Source of the DNA: Azophilus sp026709365
GTDB taxonomy: Bacteria; Pseudomonadota; Gammaproteobacteria; Pseudomonadales; Azotimanducaceae
NCBI GenBank assembly: GCA_965200175.1
Contig: OZ241345.1
Span: forward strand, 2,914,001 to 2,978,000
Direction: 5' to 3'
DNA: 64,000 nucleotides
The position numbers were made by a program, and so were the translations under genes. The notes under the pieces were generated by a model, which ran no database searches, was not told the origin of the DNA, and saw nothing but the letters and a program-made list of their open reading frames with translations. Shown here one piece after another: positions 51,293-59,616 of the stretch (its first letter is position 1; each line of letters opens with the position of its first letter).

Positions 51293-52507
51293 TCAGCCCT
51301 TCAAGTGGCTTTCCAAGCTCGGTTGGACGCACCTCACCGGGGCGCCCAGAAACTCCTCGATGGCGGGCAGGTTGAAGGCGTCGTCCTCGGAGACGAAGCT
51401 GATGCTCACGCCGGAGGCCCCCGCCCGGCCGGTGCGCCCGATGCGATGCACGTAGTCCTCCGCGTCCTCCGGCAGGTCGTAGTTGATGACGTGGCTGACG
51501 CCATCGACGTGAATGCCGCGACCGGCCACGTCGGTGGCCACCACGTAGCGAACCTCCCCCTCCTTGAATCGGTTGAGGGTTCGGGTGCGCTTGTTCTGGG
51601 GCACGTCGCCTGCCAAGGCTTCGCTGTCGATGCCCTTGCTGTTCAGCCACTGGTTCAAGCGATGGGTCTGGTCGCGCCGATTGGTGAAGATCAGCGCGCG
51701 CTCCGGCTGCTCGTTGCTCAGAAAGTCGCGCAGCAGCCGCCGCTTGCCCTCGCGGCTGGTCAGCCAAAACAGTTGCTCCACCGTATCCACCGCCACCTGC
51801 TCCGGGGCGATGGCGATGTGCTCCGGCTCCAAGGTCCAGGATTGCGCCAAGCGCATCACGTCGTCGTTGAAGGTGGCGCTGAAAAACAGCGTTTGCCGCC
51901 GATGCTTGTGCGGCGTCCGATAGACGATGCGCCGCACGTCGGGAATGAAGCCCATGTCCAGCATTCGGTCGGCCTCGTCGATGACTAGGATCTCCACCCC
52001 GCCGATATCGACCCAGCCCCGCTGCAGCAGGTCGATCAACCGGCCGGGGGTGGCGATGAGGATGTTGGGCCGCTCCGCGTCGAGCCGGTTGACCTGCTTT
52101 TGGATGTCCATGCCGCCGACCACGCACAGGGCGTCCTGGTCCATGTGCCGGGCCAAGTCCCGCCCGTCCGCCTCAATCTGCATCGCCAGCTCCCGGGTCG
52201 GCGCCAAGACCAGCGACCTCGGGGTGGGCAATGGGCCGCCGGGCGCGTGCTTGCGCGGCTGCTCCCAGAGGTGGGTCAGGATGGTGATCAGGAAGGCGGC
52301 CGTCTTGCCGGTGCCGGTTTGCGCCTGGCCGGTGATGTCGTAGTCGGCCAAGCTGAGCGGCAGCACTTGGCCTTGAATCGGGGTGCAGCGCTGATAGCCC
52401 AAGTCGTTGATGGCCCGCATGAGGGGTTCGGGCAGGGCGTACTCGGAAAAGCGGTGCAGCTCCTCTTCCTCGGGATTCGGAGCCTCGTCGTCGCGTGGTT
52501 CAGCCAT
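51293..52507 (-). CDS. rhlB: DEAD-box RNA helicase, RhlB-like
   Basis: A 404-residue helicase. Motifs: F-SEYALPEPLMRAINDLGYQRCTPIQ (Q motif), Walker A AQTGTGKT, PTRELAMQI, VIDEADRMLDMGFIPDVRRI (DEAD), FSATF, ALIFTNRRDQ, and HRIGRTGR. LLQRGWVDIGGVEILVIDEADRMLDMGFIPDV is the wording of the RhlB subfamily, which works with RNase E in mRNA decay. The long C-terminal tail seen in some RhlB proteins is absent. Confidence 0.9.
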   Translation of the reverse strand: MAEPRDDEAPNPEEEELHRFSEYALPEPLMRAINDLGYQRCTPIQGQVLPLSLADYDITGQAQTGTGKTAAFLITILTHLWEQPRKHAPGGPLPTPRSLVLAPTRELAMQIEADGRDLARHMDQDALCVVGGMDIQKQVNRLDAERPNILIATPGRLIDLLQRGWVDIGGVEILVIDEADRMLDMGFIPDVRRIVYRTPHKHRRQTLFFSATFNDDVMRLAQSWTLEPEHIAIAPEQVAVDTVEQLFWLTSREGKRRLLRDFLSNEQPERALIFTNRRDQTHRLNQWLNSKGIDSEALAGDVPQNKRTRTLNRFKEGEVRYVVATDVAGRGIHVDGVSHVINYDLPEDAEDYVHRIGRTGRAGASGVSISFVSEDDAFNLPAIEEFLGAPVRCVQPSLESHLKG

Positions 52508-52516
52508 GGGCGTCGT

Positions 52517-53875
52517 TCAGCCTCCGTCCGGGCGCTTGCCGTGAAGATGGGTGATGGCGGCCAGCTTAACGCAGCCGGCCAGCACTCTGATGGCGGCTTC
52601 GAGTTCGTCCCGCGGCGCGAAGCTGGGGGCGATGCGGATGTTGTCGTCGTTGGGGTTCCGTCCGTAAGGGAAGGGAGCGCCGGCGGGCGTCAGCTTGAGC
52701 CCCACCTCGGCCGCTTGCTTGACGATGTCGGCGGCGGTTCCGGGCGGCGTGGTCAGGGAGACGAAGTAGCCGCCCTTAGGCCGCGTCCATCGGGCCAGCC
52801 CCAAGCCGCCGAGCTCCTCCTCAAGCACTTGGTCAACGATGGCGAACTTCGGCTTGAGCAGCGCCGCGTGGCGGGCCATGTGCTCTTCAATGCGGCCGGA
52901 CAGGAAGCGGGCGTGGCGCAATTGAGTCACCTTGTCCGGGCCGATGCACATCAAGCTCAAGGTTCCCTCCAAGGCGTTGAGCAGTGCGTCAGAGCCGCCG
53001 CAGAAGCCGAGCCCGCCGCTGGCGTAGGTCATTTTCGAGGTGGACGAGAACAAGGCCACGTGCTCGGCGGTGCCCGCCACCACGGCCAACTCGTAGAGGT
53101 TGGCCAAGGGTGCGGCGGGAAACTCGAAGTCATGAACCGCGTAGGCGTTGTCCCAAAAGACCACGAAGTCGTCCGCTGCCGCAGTCCGCGGCAGTTCGGC
53201 CATCGCCGCCACCGTCTCGTCGGCGTAGATGCAGCCGGTGGGGTTGGCGTACTTGGGCACGCACCAGATTCCCTTGATCGAGGCGTCCGCCGCAGCGAGC
53301 CGCCGAACCTGGTCCATGTCCGGCCCGTTGTCGAGCATGGCCACGTTGATCATTTCGATGCCGAGCGATTCACAGATCGTGAAGTGCCGGTCATAACCCG
53401 GCACTGGCGTCAGCATGCGGGGCGGCGGCGCGCCGCCAGCGGCGCGTTCGAGTTTCGCCGGTGGCGAAACTCGTGCGTTTGGGCTGTCCGGTTGCGGCGT
53501 TCGGGACCAGCGGCGCTCGTCTCCCCAGAGGCCGCGCTGCAGGGCGGTGACGGCCACTTGGTACATCAGGAACAGGCTGGAGTTGCCCGCTGCCAACACC
53601 CGTTCGGTAGCCAGGTTCATGAGTTCGCCGCCCAAGGCCCGCGCTTCCGGGATGCCGCGCAGGGCGCCGTAGTTGCGCGCGTCGGTGCCGTCCTCGGCGA
53701 TCAGGCTGGGCAAGGGCGCGTTGAGTTCAGCGCTTAGGTCAAGCTGTTCGGGGCTGGGCTTGCCGCGGCTTAGGTCCAACGCGAGCTTGTTGGCGCGCTG
53801 CAAGGCCAGCTCGCGCTCGACCCGCTGGCGGATTTGGCCGAGTTCGGTGGCGGTCATCTCGTTGAGGGCCTTCAC
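52517..53875 (-). CDS. Aspartate-aminotransferase-like (PF12897) enzyme with in-frame palindromic insert
   Basis: About 452 residues. GTG 53875 overlaps the argC stop (GTGA); ATG 53857 is an alternative. The family blocks are LDLSRGKPSPEQLDLS, NYGALRGIPEAR, AAGNSSLFLMYQV, PGYDRHFTICESLGIEMI, CVPKYANPTGCIYAD, VFWDNAYAVHDF and the PLP-lysine FSSTSKMTYASGG. Between WSR and LTPVPGYDRH, where relatives have about five residues, there are about 30, including NARVSPPAKLERAAGG. These codons are the palindromic element at 53449-53473 with its flanks, and the frame is kept. Substrate specificity is uncertain. Confidence 0.85.
   Translation of the reverse strand: MKALNEMTATELGQIRQRVERELALQRANKLALDLSRGKPSPEQLDLSAELNAPLPSLIAEDGTDARNYGALRGIPEARALGGELMNLATERVLAAGNSSLFLMYQVAVTALQRGLWGDERRWSRTPQPDSPNARVSPPAKLERAAGGAPPPRMLTPVPGYDRHFTICESLGIEMINVAMLDNGPDMDQVRRLAAADASIKGIWCVPKYANPTGCIYADETVAAMAELPRTAAADDFVVFWDNAYAVHDFEFPAAPLANLYELAVVAGTAEHVALFSSTSKMTYASGGLGFCGGSDALLNALEGTLSLMCIGPDKVTQLRHARFLSGRIEEHMARHAALLKPKFAIVDQVLEEELGGLGLARWTRPKGGYFVSLTTPPGTAADIVKQAAEVGLKLTPAGAPFPYGRNPNDDNIRIAPSFAPRDELEAAIRVLAGCVKLAAITHLHGKRPDGG
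53417..53503. repeat. Palindromic element inserted inside the aminotransferase gene
   Basis: Contains the perfect hairpin CGAGTTTCGCC/GGCGAAACTCG at 53449-53473, preceded by a second palindrome GGCGGCGCGCCGCC (53422-53436) and followed by GTGCGTTTGGGCTG. The same hairpin plus GCGCGTTCGAG and TGCGT flanks is found twice between potG and potH. Confidence 0.8.
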
Positions 53876-54819
53876 GCCAACCCCCGCGTCTGTTCGCAGC
53901 CGAGCATCAGGTTGAGGTTCTGCACGGCGGCGCCGGCGGCGCCCTTGCCGAGATTGTCGTAGCGGGCGGCGAGCAGGAGTTGCCGAGCATTGCCAAGCAA
54001 GCTGATTTCCATGCGGTTGGTGCCGTTGCAGCCACAGGGGCTCAGGAAGCCGCCTTCCAGACCACGGCAATCGCCGTAGCGCGACACCGCCACAAAAGGG
54101 CTGTCCCGGTAGGCATGGGCCAGGGCATCCACCACGTCCCCAGCTTGGCCGCCGCCTTCCAACTGCTCCCGGAACAGCGGTACCAAGGTGACCATGCCCT
54201 TGCGAAAAGCGCCCACGGTGGGCGAGAACAACGGGGGGCTGGTCAAGCCCGAGTAGCGCTGCATCTCCGGCAGGTGCTTGTGGCGCAGGTTCAAGGCATA
54301 GGGTCGGGCGCCCCATTGCTCCCATTGCCCGGCGTCCGCCGCCTCGTAGGCCTCAATCATCTTCCGGCCACCCCCGGAGTACCCGGAAATGGCGTGCAGG
54401 GTCAGGTTCGCCTCCGGTGGGAGCAGGCCGGCGTCAACCAGCGGGCGGACGCACAGCACGAAGCCCTGCGGATAGCAGCCCGGATTGCTGACCCGCTCGG
54501 CGGCGGCGATGGCGTCGGCTTGGCTGGGCGCCAGCTCCGGCAAGCCGTAGATCCAGCCGTCCGCCGTGCGGTGGGCGGTGCTGGCGTCGAGCAGCCGGCA
54601 GCGCCCTTCGGCCAGCGCCGCCGCCTCGCGGGCGGCATCGTCCGGCAGGCAAAGAATGGCGATGTCCGCCTGGTCGAACAGCCGCGCGCGCGCGGTTGGA
54701 TCCTTGCGCTTCGCTTCGGCCACCGACAGGAGTTCGATGTCGGGCCGCTGGCGCAGGCGCTCGGAAATTTCAATGCCGGTGGTGCCGACTTCGCCGTCAA
54801 TGAATACCTTTGCCGTCAA
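53872..54819 (-). CDS. argC: N-acetyl-gamma-glutamyl-phosphate reductase (short type)
   Basis: A 315-residue enzyme starting at TTG 54819, which follows GAGGAGAGCC at the right distance. VFIDGEVGTTGIEISERLRQR is the N-terminal nucleotide-binding part of the type-2 ArgC; SNPGCYPQGFVLCVRPL holds the catalytic Cys; HKHLPEMQRYSGL and NLGKGAAGAAVQNLNLMLG follow. It reduces N-acetyl-glutamyl-phosphate in arginine synthesis. Overlaps the aminotransferase by four bases, which hints at a shared amino-acid role. Confidence 0.92.
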   Translation of the reverse strand: MTAKVFIDGEVGTTGIEISERLRQRPDIELLSVAEAKRKDPTARARLFDQADIAILCLPDDAAREAAALAEGRCRLLDASTAHRTADGWIYGLPELAPSQADAIAAAERVSNPGCYPQGFVLCVRPLVDAGLLPPEANLTLHAISGYSGGGRKMIEAYEAADAGQWEQWGARPYALNLRHKHLPEMQRYSGLTSPPLFSPTVGAFRKGMVTLVPLFREQLEGGGQAGDVVDALAHAYRDSPFVAVSRYGDCRGLEGGFLSPCGCNGTNRMEISLLGNARQLLLAARYDNLGKGAAGAAVQNLNLMLGCEQTRGLA

Positions 54820-54944
54820 TGCTGGCTCTCCTCAAACCCCCATTCTATTGCAATGCCAGAAAAATAGCCCCAAGCTGGAACAATTCGCCGCCGCGGCGAT
54901 GGCTGCGTGACGAGTTGGCTGACGACCCTGTTGGGAGGTTTTAG

Positions 54945-55952
54945 GTGAAAGTGGATGGCGGAATCGGTTGGGACTTGGACAAGGTGGGCGAGCAGGCGCG
55001 AGCGCTGGAGGAGCTCGGCTATTCGGGCCTGATGACGGCGGAAACCGCCCACGATCCGTTTTTCCCCCTGGTCGTTGCCGCGCAACATACCGAACGCGTC
55101 GAGCTGATGACCTCCATCGCGGTGGCTTTTGGCCGTTCACCGATGACTTTGGCCAACATTGGCCACGATCTGAACGCCGCCTCCAAGGGGCGTTTCGTGC
55201 TGGGCATCGGTTCGCAGATTCGCGCCCACATCACCAAGCGCTTCAGCATGCCGTGGTCGAACCCTGCGCCGCGGATGCGGGAGTTCATCCTGGCCATGCG
55301 GGCCATCTGGGCCAATTGGCATCAGGGCGAGCCGCTGGAGTTCGCGGGGCGGTTCTACCAGCACACGCTGATGACGCCCTTCTTCACCCCTACCGACAAC
55401 GAGTACGGCCCGCCGAAGGTGTTTCTCGCCGCGGTGGGGCCGCGGATGACGGAGGTGGCCGGCGAAGTGGCCGATGGGGTGATCATCCATGCCTTCACCA
55501 CCGAACGCTACCTCCGGGAAACCACGCTGCCCGCCTTGGAACGGGGCTTCGCCAAGGCGGGCAAGCAGCGCAGCGACTTCCAGATCAGCTATCCGTTGTT
55601 CGTGGTGACCGGCCAAAATGAGGCCGAAATCGCCAAGGCCGAGGTGGCCACCCGGCAGCAGATTGCCTTCTACGGTTCGACCCCGGCCTACAAGCCGGTG
55701 CTCGACAGCGTCGGCGCCGGCGATTTGCAGCCGGAACTGAACCGCATGTCCAAGCAGGGCCGCTGGGTGGAAATGGGCTCGCTGATCAGCGACGAGCTGC
55801 TGGACGCCTTCGCGGTAAGCGGTGAACCCGCCGCGATTCCGGGACTGATCAAAGCCCGCTACGGCGATTTGGTCGATCGCACGGCGGCGGCATACGGGGG
55901 GATTCCGGTCGATCAGCAACGGCGGATGATCGCCGAACTGACGGCGGCCTGA
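54945..55952 (+). CDS. LLM-class (luciferase-like) F420/flavin-dependent oxidoreductase
   Basis: A 335-residue protein from GTG 54945, behind TTGGGAGGTTTTAG. Typical of the TIGR03617 subgroup: LEELGYSGLMTAETAHDPFFPLVVAAQHTERVELMTSIAVAFGRSPMTLA, GRFVLGIGSQIRAHITKRFSMPWS, and VFLAAVGPRMTEVAGEVADGVIIHAF. A TIM-barrel enzyme using F420 or flavin; substrate unknown. Stands alone between argC (divergent) and a repeat. Confidence 0.87.
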   Translation: MKVDGGIGWDLDKVGEQARALEELGYSGLMTAETAHDPFFPLVVAAQHTERVELMTSIAVAFGRSPMTLANIGHDLNAASKGRFVLGIGSQIRAHITKRFSMPWSNPAPRMREFILAMRAIWANWHQGEPLEFAGRFYQHTLMTPFFTPTDNEYGPPKVFLAAVGPRMTEVAGEVADGVIIHAFTTERYLRETTLPALERGFAKAGKQRSDFQISYPLFVVTGQNEAEIAKAEVATRQQIAFYGSTPAYKPVLDSVGAGDLQPELNRMSKQGRWVEMGSLISDELLDAFAVSGEPAAIPGLIKARYGDLVDRTAAAYGGIPVDQQRRMIAELTAA

Positions 55953-56048
55953 AGCCTGCGCGGCGAGGCTGCGCTTTGCCAACGCGGAAGCGTCCGAGTT
56001 GCCTTGCCGTTCTTGGACAACGATCCTGCGGCGAATTCGCCAGCCTCG

Positions 56049-56152
56049 TACGGGCTCAGAAACCCATCGGAATCCGACCTGCGCGACGAGCGCGGAGTTT
56101 CGCGCCGGCGAAACTCCAAGCGCCTCTCGCCCTCTGGGCGAGAGGCGCTTGC
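56049..56152 (+). repeat. Modular palindromic repeat, copy 4
   Basis: Complete example in forward orientation. The constant box is 56051-56093 (CGGGCTCAGAAACC...TCGGAATCCGACC...GCGACGAGCGC). The core hairpin is 56094-56117 (GGAGTTTCGC/GCGAAACTCC around GCCG). The third hairpin is 56120-56148 (GCGCCTCTCGCC/GGGCGAGAGGCGC). Lies between the LLM gene and the cytochrome gene. Confidence 0.85.
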
Positions 56153-56209
56153 GGGAGCGATGCCGGAAGGCTTTAATGAGCGCCAAGCTCACCAACCGGA
56201 ACCCCTGCC

Positions 56210-56716
56210 ATGGAACAAGCACAGACCACCTCGGAACCCATGGGCCGTTCGTTCGGCATTGGCGACACGTCATTTTGGGGCAAGCTCACGGCCCCCATGG
56301 GCAGGAAGGCGCTGTTCGGGCTGTCGTTCGTTCTGGCCGCATCCGCCGCCTCGGCTGACGAAGGGGCCGCGGACTACCGCTACCACACCATGGAGGCTAT
56401 CGGAGGCCACCTTTCGGCGGTGGTTGACATCCTCCAAGGCAAGGTGGCGCACCAAGCCCATCTGGCCCCCCACGCCAACGCCATTGCGGAGATGGCGACC
56501 ATCTCGGACACCCTGTTTCCGGAAGGCTCCATCGGCGGCAACGCCAAAGCCGCCATCTGGGAGCAGCCGGAGGCCTTCGCCGAACGCATGGCGGCCTTTC
56601 GGGAAGCCGCCCCCGCGTTTCGGGATGCGGTCGTGGGCGGCGGTGACATCGGCCCGGCGTTCCAAGCGCTGGGCCAAACCTGCAAGGGCTGCCACGACGA
56701 CTTCAAGGACGAGTAG
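56210..56716 (+). CDS. Cytochrome c'-like protein
   Basis: A 168-residue protein with one haem site, CKGCH, near its C-terminus (TCKGCHDDFKDE), the position typical of cytochromes c' and c-556. A four-helix build is suggested by YRYHTMEAIGGHLSAVVDIL and AAFREAAPAFRDAV. The signal peptide is MGRKALFGLSFVLAASAASADEG, so ATG 56297 may be the true start rather than 56210. Periplasmic electron carrier; it converges with a b561-type cytochrome, a likely redox partner. Confidence 0.85.
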   Translation: MEQAQTTSEPMGRSFGIGDTSFWGKLTAPMGRKALFGLSFVLAASAASADEGAADYRYHTMEAIGGHLSAVVDILQGKVAHQAHLAPHANAIAEMATISDTLFPEGSIGGNAKAAIWEQPEAFAERMAAFREAAPAFRDAVVGGGDIGPAFQALGQTCKGCHDDFKDE

Positions 56717-56720
56717 CTCC

Positions 56721-57362
56721 TTAAGGCATCAATCCGCCCGCCACAACGGCGGTCGCTGCCATAGCTGCGGTGAGCGCGGCCCGCAGCCAGTGGTTCGCCG
56801 TTGGCTGCACCGCCGCAGGCTTGCGGCCGGTGAGCATCGCCAGCGGAGTTGGGTCCCGCTTCGCGGCATAGACCGCGTGGGCGGCCAAGTGGACGGCCAC
56901 CAGGGCGATGAGGGCCATGAAGACGCGGTTGTGTACCCAAGTCATGCGGTCGGACAGCGCATCGCTGACGGTGCGGGCCAGCGGCCCTTCCGTGAAGATG
57001 TCGTCGTTGGCAAACAGGCCAGTAGTGGCCTGAACCGCCGCCAAGGCGATGAACCCAATGGCTAGCAGCCGGCCGGGGGCGGTGTGCGGGTCGTCCACGC
57101 GCCCGCCGCGAAAGTGGGCCACGAATTGCCGCAAGCTCGGCGCGTAACCCCGCCAGCGGGCATGAATCCCCCCCCACAGCCCCCATAGCATGCGAAACAG
57201 CAGCAGCCCCGCCATCACCGCGCCCAAGCGCATGTGCCACCTCAGCAGCGACAGGTCGCCGGATAGGCCGGTGTAGAGCAGGCCCGCCATGCAGGCGGCA
57301 AAGGCCCAATGCCAGATTCTCAACGGGAGATCCCAAACCTTAACGGCGCTTGACCGCTGCAC
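56721..57362 (-). CDS. Cytochrome b561/b-type membrane protein
   Basis: A 213-residue protein starting MQRSSAVKVWDLPLRIWHWAF. Four membrane helices with haem-ligand histidines in IWHWAFA, LLRWHMRLGAVMAGLLLFRMLWGLWGG, TWVHNRVFMALIALVAVHLAAH. The domain is shared with Ni/Fe-hydrogenase b subunits and b561. Membrane electron transfer, probably with the cytochrome c' gene whose stop lies four bases away on the other strand. Confidence 0.85.
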   Translation of the reverse strand: MQRSSAVKVWDLPLRIWHWAFAACMAGLLYTGLSGDLSLLRWHMRLGAVMAGLLLFRMLWGLWGGIHARWRGYAPSLRQFVAHFRGGRVDDPHTAPGRLLAIGFIALAAVQATTGLFANDDIFTEGPLARTVSDALSDRMTWVHNRVFMALIALVAVHLAAHAVYAAKRDPTPLAMLTGRKPAAVQPTANHWLRAALTAAMAATAVVAGGLMP

Positions 57363-57401
57363 GGCTACCCCTTGGTCCGAAAGCGCGCCAGCCGATAGGG
57401 G

Positions 57402-57995
57402 CTAGTGCCGCAGCAAGCGGCTGCCGGCGCCGAAGCTGCGGCGCAGGAAGCTCATCTGGTCACCGAGAATCCGGCCGCTGTTGATCAGCGCCAGGTACTC
57501 CGCAAAGTTGGGCGCGTAGGGCAGCGCCAGCAACTCACGCCCCCATTCATGCACCAGCCGGTCGCCCTTGGCGTGGTTGCAGCGCTTGCAGGCCGTCACG
57601 CAGTTGTCCCAAACGTCCTTGCCCCCTCGGGAGGTGGGCACCACATGGTCGCGGCTGAGCAGGCCATCCGGAAACTCGCCGCCGCAGTACAGGCAGAGGT
57701 GGCGGTCGCGGCTGAACAGCGCCGCGTTGGTGAGCGGCGGAATGCCCGCCCGGGGCGGGGCGGCTTGGCCATTGCAGGCGATGATGCTGTTGACGTCAAT
57801 GACGCTTTGGCTGCCGTCAAGCCGGGAATGGCCGCCGCGCAAACGCAGGATCGGATCGCCCAAGGTCCAGACGACGATGTCGCGGGCGTAGAGGCAAACC
57901 GCTTCCTGCCAGCGGACCCAGTCCACCGGGCGACCGCTGATGTCGAGCCGCAGGATGTGCGGGACTCGATCATAGGCGTCGATGGTGGCGGTCAT
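57402..57995 (-). CDS. HNH endonuclease
   Basis: A 197-residue protein from ATG 57995 (MTATIDAYDRVPHILRL). LCLYCGGEF and CVTACKRCNHAKGDR give two zinc-binding CxxC knuckles around the HNH core LSRDHVVPTSRGGKDVWDNCV. This wording is that of the widespread stand-alone bacterial HNH proteins encoded on the chromosome. Role unknown; not linked to a mobile element here. Confidence 0.88.
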   Translation of the reverse strand: MTATIDAYDRVPHILRLDISGRPVDWVRWQEAVCLYARDIVVWTLGDPILRLRGGHSRLDGSQSVIDVNSIIACNGQAAPPRAGIPPLTNAALFSRDRHLCLYCGGEFPDGLLSRDHVVPTSRGGKDVWDNCVTACKRCNHAKGDRLVHEWGRELLALPYAPNFAEYLALINSGRILGDQMSFLRRSFGAGSRLLRH

Positions 57996-58057
57996 GGCGG
58001 TTTCCCAACTTGCGGGCGGCAACCGATGCAAAAGCGGCCCGCTTGGCGATGGGCGCG

Positions 58058-58063
58058 TATAAT
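58058..58063 (+). promoter_or_regulatory. Likely -10 box for the SPOR lipoprotein gene
   Basis: A perfect TATAAT in an otherwise GC-rich divergent gap between the HNH gene and the SPOR gene. No good -35 at 17 bp was found. It would start transcription near 58070, which favours ATG 58122 over ATG 58062 as the translation start. Confidence 0.45.
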
Positions 58064-58121
58064 GACCAAAGCCGCGGTCGGGTTCAACGCCGCAATTGGA
58101 TGGATTCGTGACGATTTCAAG

Positions 58122-58886
58122 ATGATCGATGAACGCTTGCGCAAGGCAAACCCTGCGCGGCGCCTGCCTTGGCTGGCTTGCTGGTCCGTGATTTGCGGCT
58201 TGGCGTTGAGCGGCTGCGCCGGCAATGCGCCCCGCACGGCCAATGAGCCGAGCAGCTATCCGCCGTGGGTCTGCGGGCTGTCCCACAACAAGGACCGCTG
58301 GCAATGCCAGCGGGAGGGCAACGACCCCGCGCCAGCCGCCGCACCGTCAGCGCAGGCTCGCCAACCCGCGCCGGCCAAGGCGCCTGCGCCCGATCCAACC
58401 AGCGCCGAAGAGACGGCAGGCACCCCACTCGAACCCGCCCCCGACGAGGGTGGCGGCACTCCCGCTGCGGTGGCCGAGGAGCTCGGGGAAGCGGCCAGTC
58501 AGACTGTCGCGCCAAGCGCGCAAACGGCTTCAGCAGCCCCACCGCAGCCCAGCGCATCCGCTGATCGAACCAATGCGCAGAGCCCACTGATGGTGCTGCC
58601 ACCACACCACTTCGCAATACAGGCCGGGGCCTTCGCCAACCGCGAAGCGCTGGGCGAGCACATTGCGCGATATGGCATCAAGCCCGCCCATTCGGTGCGC
58701 CTAGCCAGCAACAACCGCCTTTTCCATGTGCTGGTTCTGCAGGTTCACGACTCCCGGAGCGCTGCCGAGGCTGCCGTGGCGAGCCTTCCCGAGCCCCTCA
58801 AAGGCATGGATCTTTGGATTCGGTCGGTCGGCTCCCTACAGAACGCCGTCCGGGCGGGCGATGCGCTCGCGGAGGAGCTGCGGTAG
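58122..58886 (+). CDS. Lipoprotein with C-terminal SPOR domain
   Basis: 254 residues from ATG 58122. Lipoprotein signal MIDERLRKANPARRLPWLACWSVICGLALSGC with lipobox ALSGC. A Pro/Ala-rich linker follows (about residues 60-165), then a SPOR domain (HFAIQAGAFANREALGEHIARYGI...LFHVLVLQVHDSRSAAEAAVASL). SPOR domains bind septal peptidoglycan stripped of stem peptides, so a place at the division site is likely. Confidence 0.85.
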   Translation: MIDERLRKANPARRLPWLACWSVICGLALSGCAGNAPRTANEPSSYPPWVCGLSHNKDRWQCQREGNDPAPAAAPSAQARQPAPAKAPAPDPTSAEETAGTPLEPAPDEGGGTPAAVAEELGEAASQTVAPSAQTASAAPPQPSASADRTNAQSPLMVLPPHHFAIQAGAFANREALGEHIARYGIKPAHSVRLASNNRLFHVLVLQVHDSRSAAEAAVASLPEPLKGMDLWIRSVGSLQNAVRAGDALAEELR

Positions 58887-58888
58887 CT

Positions 58889-59368
58889 TCAGAGGCTCCC
58901 CAGCATGGCTTCAGCGGTGCTGACCTCCAATTTGCCCGGCGCTTCCACCGCCAAGGCGGTGACCGTGCCGTCATCGACGATCATGGCGTAACGCTGCGAA
59001 CGGGTGCCCAGGCCGAAGCCCCTGCCATCCATCTCCAAGCCAAGCGCCTGGGTGAAGTCGCCGTTGCCATCCGCGGCCATCACCAGTTCATCGGCGTTTT
59101 GGGCCTTCCCCCAACTGTCCATCACGAACGCGTCATTGACCGAGATGCAGACGATGCTGTCCACGCCCTTGGCCTTGAGCTTGTCGGCGTTCGCCACGTA
59201 GCCGGGCAGGTGAACCTGGGCGCAGACCGGCGTGAAGGCGCCCGGAACCGCGAACGCCACCACCTTCCTGCCGGCGAACAGGTCGTCTGTCGTCACCGCC
59301 TTCGGACCTTTGTCGCTCATAATGTGCATCGTCGCCTCGGGAAGCTTGTCGCCTTCCTTGATCGCCAT
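58889..59368 (-). CDS. Peroxiredoxin (Prx5 type)
   Basis: A 159-residue protein; ATG 59368 follows ACGGAGGAC. FAVPGAFTPVCAQVHLPGYV contains the peroxidatic Cys in the Prx5-type setting; DSIVCISVNDAFVMDSWG and GLGTRSQRYAMIVDDG complete the match. Reduces peroxides with thiol or glutathione help. Converges on the SPOR gene with two bases between stops. Confidence 0.93.
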   Translation of the reverse strand: MAIKEGDKLPEATMHIMSDKGPKAVTTDDLFAGRKVVAFAVPGAFTPVCAQVHLPGYVANADKLKAKGVDSIVCISVNDAFVMDSWGKAQNADELVMAADGNGDFTQALGLEMDGRGFGLGTRSQRYAMIVDDGTVTALAVEAPGKLEVSTAEAMLGSL

Positions 59369-59465
59369 GTTGTGTCCTCCGTTTTTGGGTTTGTGTCGTT
59401 CCGACTGCGCCGGAAGCGGTTTCGGGAAGGGGCCAAGTTTGGCGCACGGCTTTGATGGTAGTCAA

Positions 59466-59610
59466 TGCGCCTCTCGCCCAAAGGGCGAGAGGCGTTTGGA
59501 GTTTCGCTGCGCGAAACTCCGCGCTCGTCGATTAGGCCGGGTTCCGACGGGTCTCTGAGCCTGCGCGTTCGTCGCGTGGGTCAGGTTCCGATTGGTTCCT
59601 GATCCCGCAA
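59466..59610 (-). repeat. Modular palindromic repeat, copy 5, with two constant boxes
   Basis: Reverse orientation. The third hairpin is 59467-59494 (GCGCCTCTCGCC/GGGCGAGAGGCG), the core hairpin 59498-59520 (GGAGTTTCGC/GCGAAACTCC), then two constant boxes in a row (about 59521-59564 and 59567-59607). The third hairpin is the same stem as in copy 4 with a different loop. It lies between the peroxiredoxin start and the stop of the unknown gene. Confidence 0.85.
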
Positions 59611-59616
59611 ACGTCG

